Assembly: GCA_018829865.1 (NCBI GenBank)
Contig: JAHJTR010000049.1
Coordinates: 1 to 18,405, forward strand
Source: Patescibacteria group bacterium
GTDB lineage: Bacteria > Patescibacteriota > Gracilibacteria > UBA1369 > JAHJTR01
Direction: 5' to 3'
DNA length: 18,405 nt
Part shown: piece by piece, positions 16,226 to 18,405 of the stretch
Position numbering within the stretch: position 1 is the first letter of the stretch
Layout: each line of letters starts with the position of its first letter
Notes under the pieces: generated by a model
Told to the model about the DNA's origin: nothing
The model's database searches: none
What the model saw: the letters and a program-made list of their open reading frames with translations, nothing else
Translations under genes and position numbers: made by a program

Positions 16226-17490
16226 GCCATTAGTCTTATGACTTTTTTAAGTATTTTATTTAATAATTTTTCTTCGCGAGCCAACTCCAGCCCGATATTA
16301 GCCAGCGCCAAAGGTGTAATCATTTGCGGAGAATTTAAACTTTTAGTTTTATCTTTTATATTTGTTATATCCTTTTCATCCAAAAATCCCACAATGGGCT
16401 TCTTGGGGAAGGGGAGTTTCTTTGACCATTCCCTCGTTTCAAGTGCTTCTTTAATCTCGGGCAACATACTTCCACCTCCACAAAGCAAAATCTGAGAAGG
16501 CAGAGATTCATTATCGGCAAATTCACTCAAAGAAAGCTTAATTCCCGAAAGCCAAATTTGAGCATCATCCAAAATCGCTTCCCTCACGATTTTATGCGAT
16601 TGCTTCTCAAGTTGCTCACTACCATAAGCCATTTTAATCTCCTCCGCTTCAACAAACGACACATTCAACGACTGAGCAAGTCTCTTAGTAAAAATCCTGC
16701 CGCCCAGCGAAAACATTTTAGTCCCCATCAGGCTATTATCCTTAATCAAAACAATATCCGTAGTGCTGCTACCAACATCAATTATAATAGCATCAGCTTT
16801 CTCTTCTTTTGGTTTCTCAAGTAAAGTTTTAGCCAGAGCATAAGGCTCAGCGGTAATCGCCAGCAACTCCAAATTCAATTCAGCAACAATAGTCTGAATT
16901 GCCCCATAATGCACAATCGGCGAAAACGCATTAAAAAGCGTCAACTCAACTTCCTTCCCCTGAAATCCAATCGGATTTTTAACAGGATAACCGTCAACAG
17001 CAATGTCAATTATCGCCGCATTTATCAGTTTAATATCGATTTCATTAAAACCGGTTTCATAGGCAATCTCAGCTCTCAATTGCTCAAACGCCTTCCATTG
17101 CACCTTATGAATAATATTTTCCAACTCAGTCTGATCAAGTTTTTCAGTTTGATCGGGCCTCTTAAAAGTCAAAGAAATCGTTTTCCCAATGACCAGCTCA
17201 CCGGCAATGCCCAAAAGTATCTGCTCCGGCTGGATTCCCGCCATTTTATTTGCTTTCAAAATCGCCTCATTGGCATTCTGAATAATATTGTTGATGTCGG
17301 TAATGGCATTACTCTGCATATCTCCGAGTGTATGTTTTTTAACTCCCACCCCAAGAACACTACCTACTTTATTGTCGCCAATTTCAACCGTAAGCGCTTT
17401 AATAAATTCGCTACCTATATCTAAAGTCACATAGTGATCAAAGCTGCGTTTTAAACCCCTAGAAAAAAGCTTCATCATCTTTCGTTTCAT
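16222..17490 (-). CDS. FtsA/PilM-family actin-like ATPase
   Basis: 422 residues with the actin-fold nucleotide motifs: phosphate 1 LDIGSEFIK (23-31), phosphate 2 IIDVGSSTTDIV (236-247), and adenosine LLCGGGSML (335-343). AEPYALAK (214-221) and LGGRIFTKRLAQSL (262-275) are also typical. The YPVKNPIGFQGKEVELTLF segment (168-186) is closer to FtsA than to canonical PilM. The last residues (LLNKILKKVIRLMA) could form an amphipathic membrane-binding helix as in FtsA. FtsA tethers FtsZ to the membrane in division; PilM is the cytoplasmic ATPase of type IV pilus assembly. I cannot decide between them, and the overlapping membrane-protein gene downstream argues for a dedicated membrane partner. No ftsZ or pilNOQ lies in the window. 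Possible starts are M1 (17490), M5 and M6; I kept the first. Confidence 0.85.
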   Translation of the reverse strand: MKRKMMKLFSRGLKRSFDHYVTLDIGSEFIKALTVEIGDNKVGSVLGVGVKKHTLGDMQSNAITDINNIIQNANEAILKANKMAGIQPEQILLGIAGELVIGKTISLTFKRPDQTEKLDQTELENIIHKVQWKAFEQLRAEIAYETGFNEIDIKLINAAIIDIAVDGYPVKNPIGFQGKEVELTLFNAFSPIVHYGAIQTIVAELNLELLAITAEPYALAKTLLEKPKEEKADAIIIDVGSSTTDIVLIKDNSLMGTKMFSLGGRIFTKRLAQSLNVSFVEAEEIKMAYGSEQLEKQSHKIVREAILDDAQIWLSGIKLSLSEFADNESLPSQILLCGGGSMLPEIKEALETREWSKKLPFPKKPIVGFLDEKDITNIKDKTKSLNSPQMITPLALANIGLELAREEKLLNKILKKVIRLMA

Positions 17491-17518
17491 TAATCTGAAT
17501 ACATTTCAACGTTATTAA

Positions 17519-17547
17519 AATATACCAAATATCAGTACCAATAAAAA
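17519..17547 (-). promoter_or_regulatory. Candidate extended -10 promoter for the FtsA-like operon
   Basis: On the minus strand, TGG followed by TATATT (17527-17519), an extended -10 form, with a poor -35 (TTTTTA, 17547-17542) at 17 bases. Initiation would be near 17512, about 22 bases before the ATG at 17490. The same 144-base gap must serve the divergent BI-1 gene, for which TTGTAT (17581-17586) with TGTATA (17604-17609) is a weak candidate. Confidence 0.35.
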
Positions 17548-17634
17548 CAAAAAATTTTATCAATAATCAATTGCAAAATCTTGTATCCTAATGTAAAAAT
17601 TTTTGTATACACAAAAAAATAAAACGAAACAAAA

Positions 17635-18339
17635 ATGAAATTTATCAATCAAGAGTCAGAACAAAAAACACCAAAAATCCTTGATATCGCGATAGACGAG
17701 GCCTATTTGAATAAAAAAATCATCGAAAATATATTCAAATATTTTTTGGTCAGCATCGGAATTTTCATCACCGCAATATTAACCTACTTCATTTTTTTCA
17801 AATCTTTATCGCCAAGCAACGATTTTATCTGGGCAATTTTCTTAATGCAAACAGTCTTTTATGTTGTGGGCCGCTATCTTCCTCACGCAAGATTATTCGC
17901 ATTCATAAGTCTGATCATAATGAGTTTCGCCCTCGGTCTCACTTTAATGCCCGTCTTAACCCAAGTTAATCAAGAATTTGGCAGAGAGTTCATCGGCAAG
18001 GCCCTTTTGGCCTGCTGCCTGCTATTTGCCGGCTGCTCAATTATAGGTTGGCAAAACGAAAGCTTCATGTCCCGCTTCTTCCATTTAATCAAATACGCCT
18101 GCCTATTTCTGCTATTTTTTGCCGTTATCAGCCCCTTCATCAATTGGACTAATCGCATGGAACTGGTTTTCTCTCTCTCAAGTTTAACATTCATCGGATT
18201 AGTTACTGTTTTCGATTTTCAAAAAATACGCTATTATCCCATGCGCGCTTCTTTGAACGCCAGCATTCATCTATTTTCAGACCTATTTATCCTTTTTATC
18301 TTCCTAATAAGATTATTTAGCAGCCTCTACCGTGCATAA
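17635..18339 (+). CDS. Bax inhibitor-1 (BI-1/YccA/YetJ) family membrane protein
   Basis: 234 residues: a polar N-terminus of ~30, then about seven membrane helices. The last two motifs identify the family: GLVTVFDFQKIRYY (188-201) and NASIHLFSDLFILFIFLIRL (208-227). D194 and D216 correspond by position to the paired aspartates that act as the pH-sensing, calcium-gating pair in Bacillus YetJ. Known bacterial members are calcium-leak channels or interact with the membrane protease FtsH; which applies here is unknown. It is transcribed divergently from the FtsA-like operon. No Shine-Dalgarno precedes the ATG; the leader is A-rich. Its 3' end overlaps an open minus-strand frame by 27 bases. Confidence 0.88.
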   Translation: MKFINQESEQKTPKILDIAIDEAYLNKKIIENIFKYFLVSIGIFITAILTYFIFFKSLSPSNDFIWAIFLMQTVFYVVGRYLPHARLFAFISLIIMSFALGLTLMPVLTQVNQEFGREFIGKALLACCLLFAGCSIIGWQNESFMSRFFHLIKYACLFLLFFAVISPFINWTNRMELVFSLSSLTFIGLVTVFDFQKIRYYPMRASLNASIHLFSDLFILFIFLIRLFSSLYRA

Positions 18340-18405
18340 ATGGCCAATCAAAATTTCCAGTCTCTTTAATGCCCCTTTAGGCGGCAAATCTTCCCTTAAA
18401 CTTTC
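18313..18405 (-). CDS. 3' end of an unidentified minus-strand gene (partial)
   Basis: From the window edge, one minus-strand frame is open for 30 codons to a TAA at 18315-18313; the other two minus frames have stops within about 27 bases, and the plus frame after 18339 closes quickly. The peptide (including EDLPPKGALKRLEILIGH) has ordinary protein composition. Because it overlaps the last 27 bases of the BI-1 gene tail to tail, it could be chance. No family can be assigned from 30 residues. Confidence 0.4.
   Translation of the reverse strand, partial: ESLREDLPPKGALKRLEILIGHLCTVEAAK

Noticed and set aside
1..18405. TGA read as glycine, as in some Gracilibacteria/Absconditabacteria.
   Set aside because: All recognised genes read full length without internal TGA, and TGA serves as the stop for at least two of them.

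Overview
The window reads as chromosomal DNA from a small-genome bacterium, most probably a Patescibacteria/CPR member. Peregrinibacteria or a relative is my guess, and the assignment is inference. The signs are an AT-rich sequence with mostly short intergenic gaps, many starts without a clear Shine-Dalgarno site, an archaeal-type prolyl-tRNA synthetase, and an FtsA/PilM-like ATPase gene overlapping a gene for a membrane protein with a baseplate-J-like domain. That gene pair is one I associate with CPR genomes. TGA is used as a stop (for example at 2004-2006 and 16222-16224), so I see no sign of the TGA-Gly recoding known from some Gracilibacteria/Absconditabacteria.

Layout from left to right. 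Positions 3-2006 hold a large polytopic membrane protein, probably a GT-C-type glycosyltransferase whose N-terminus may lie off the window. Positions 2194-3009 encode a lipoprotein-like exported protein; it converges on leuS (5500-3086), with a perfect hairpin between them. Positions 5979-5637 form a compact minus-strand transcription unit: a consensus promoter, a 58-residue single-pass membrane protein too short for routine ORF calling, and an intrinsic terminator. Next come a soluble orphan histidine kinase (7625-6033), a divergent region with an inverted repeat, a stand-alone cyclic-nucleotide-binding-domain protein and a DUF3307 membrane protein (7732-8814). Positions 8977-11181 encode an exported M23 metallopeptidase with three C-terminal SLH domains. 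This gene converges on proS (12684-11248), again with a hairpin between them. An HD-GYP phosphodiesterase (12838-14424) follows and converges on the FtsA-like/baseplate-J-like operon (17490-14429). A Bax inhibitor-1 family membrane protein (17635-18339) and the 3' end of an unidentified minus-strand gene close the window.

Three themes stand out. The first is translation housekeeping (leuS, proS). The second is the cell envelope and surface: the GT-C-like protein, lipoprotein, SLH peptidase, FtsA-like/baseplate-J-like pair, BI-1 protein and small membrane protein. The third is signalling (histidine kinase, cNMP-binding protein, HD-GYP). No response regulator, GGDEF or cyclase gene is visible, so the signalling partners must lie elsewhere. 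I see no tRNA, rRNA, CRISPR array, transposase, prophage block or defence system. The least explained items are the small membrane-protein unit, the FtsA-like/baseplate-J-like pair and the cNMP/DUF3307 pair.
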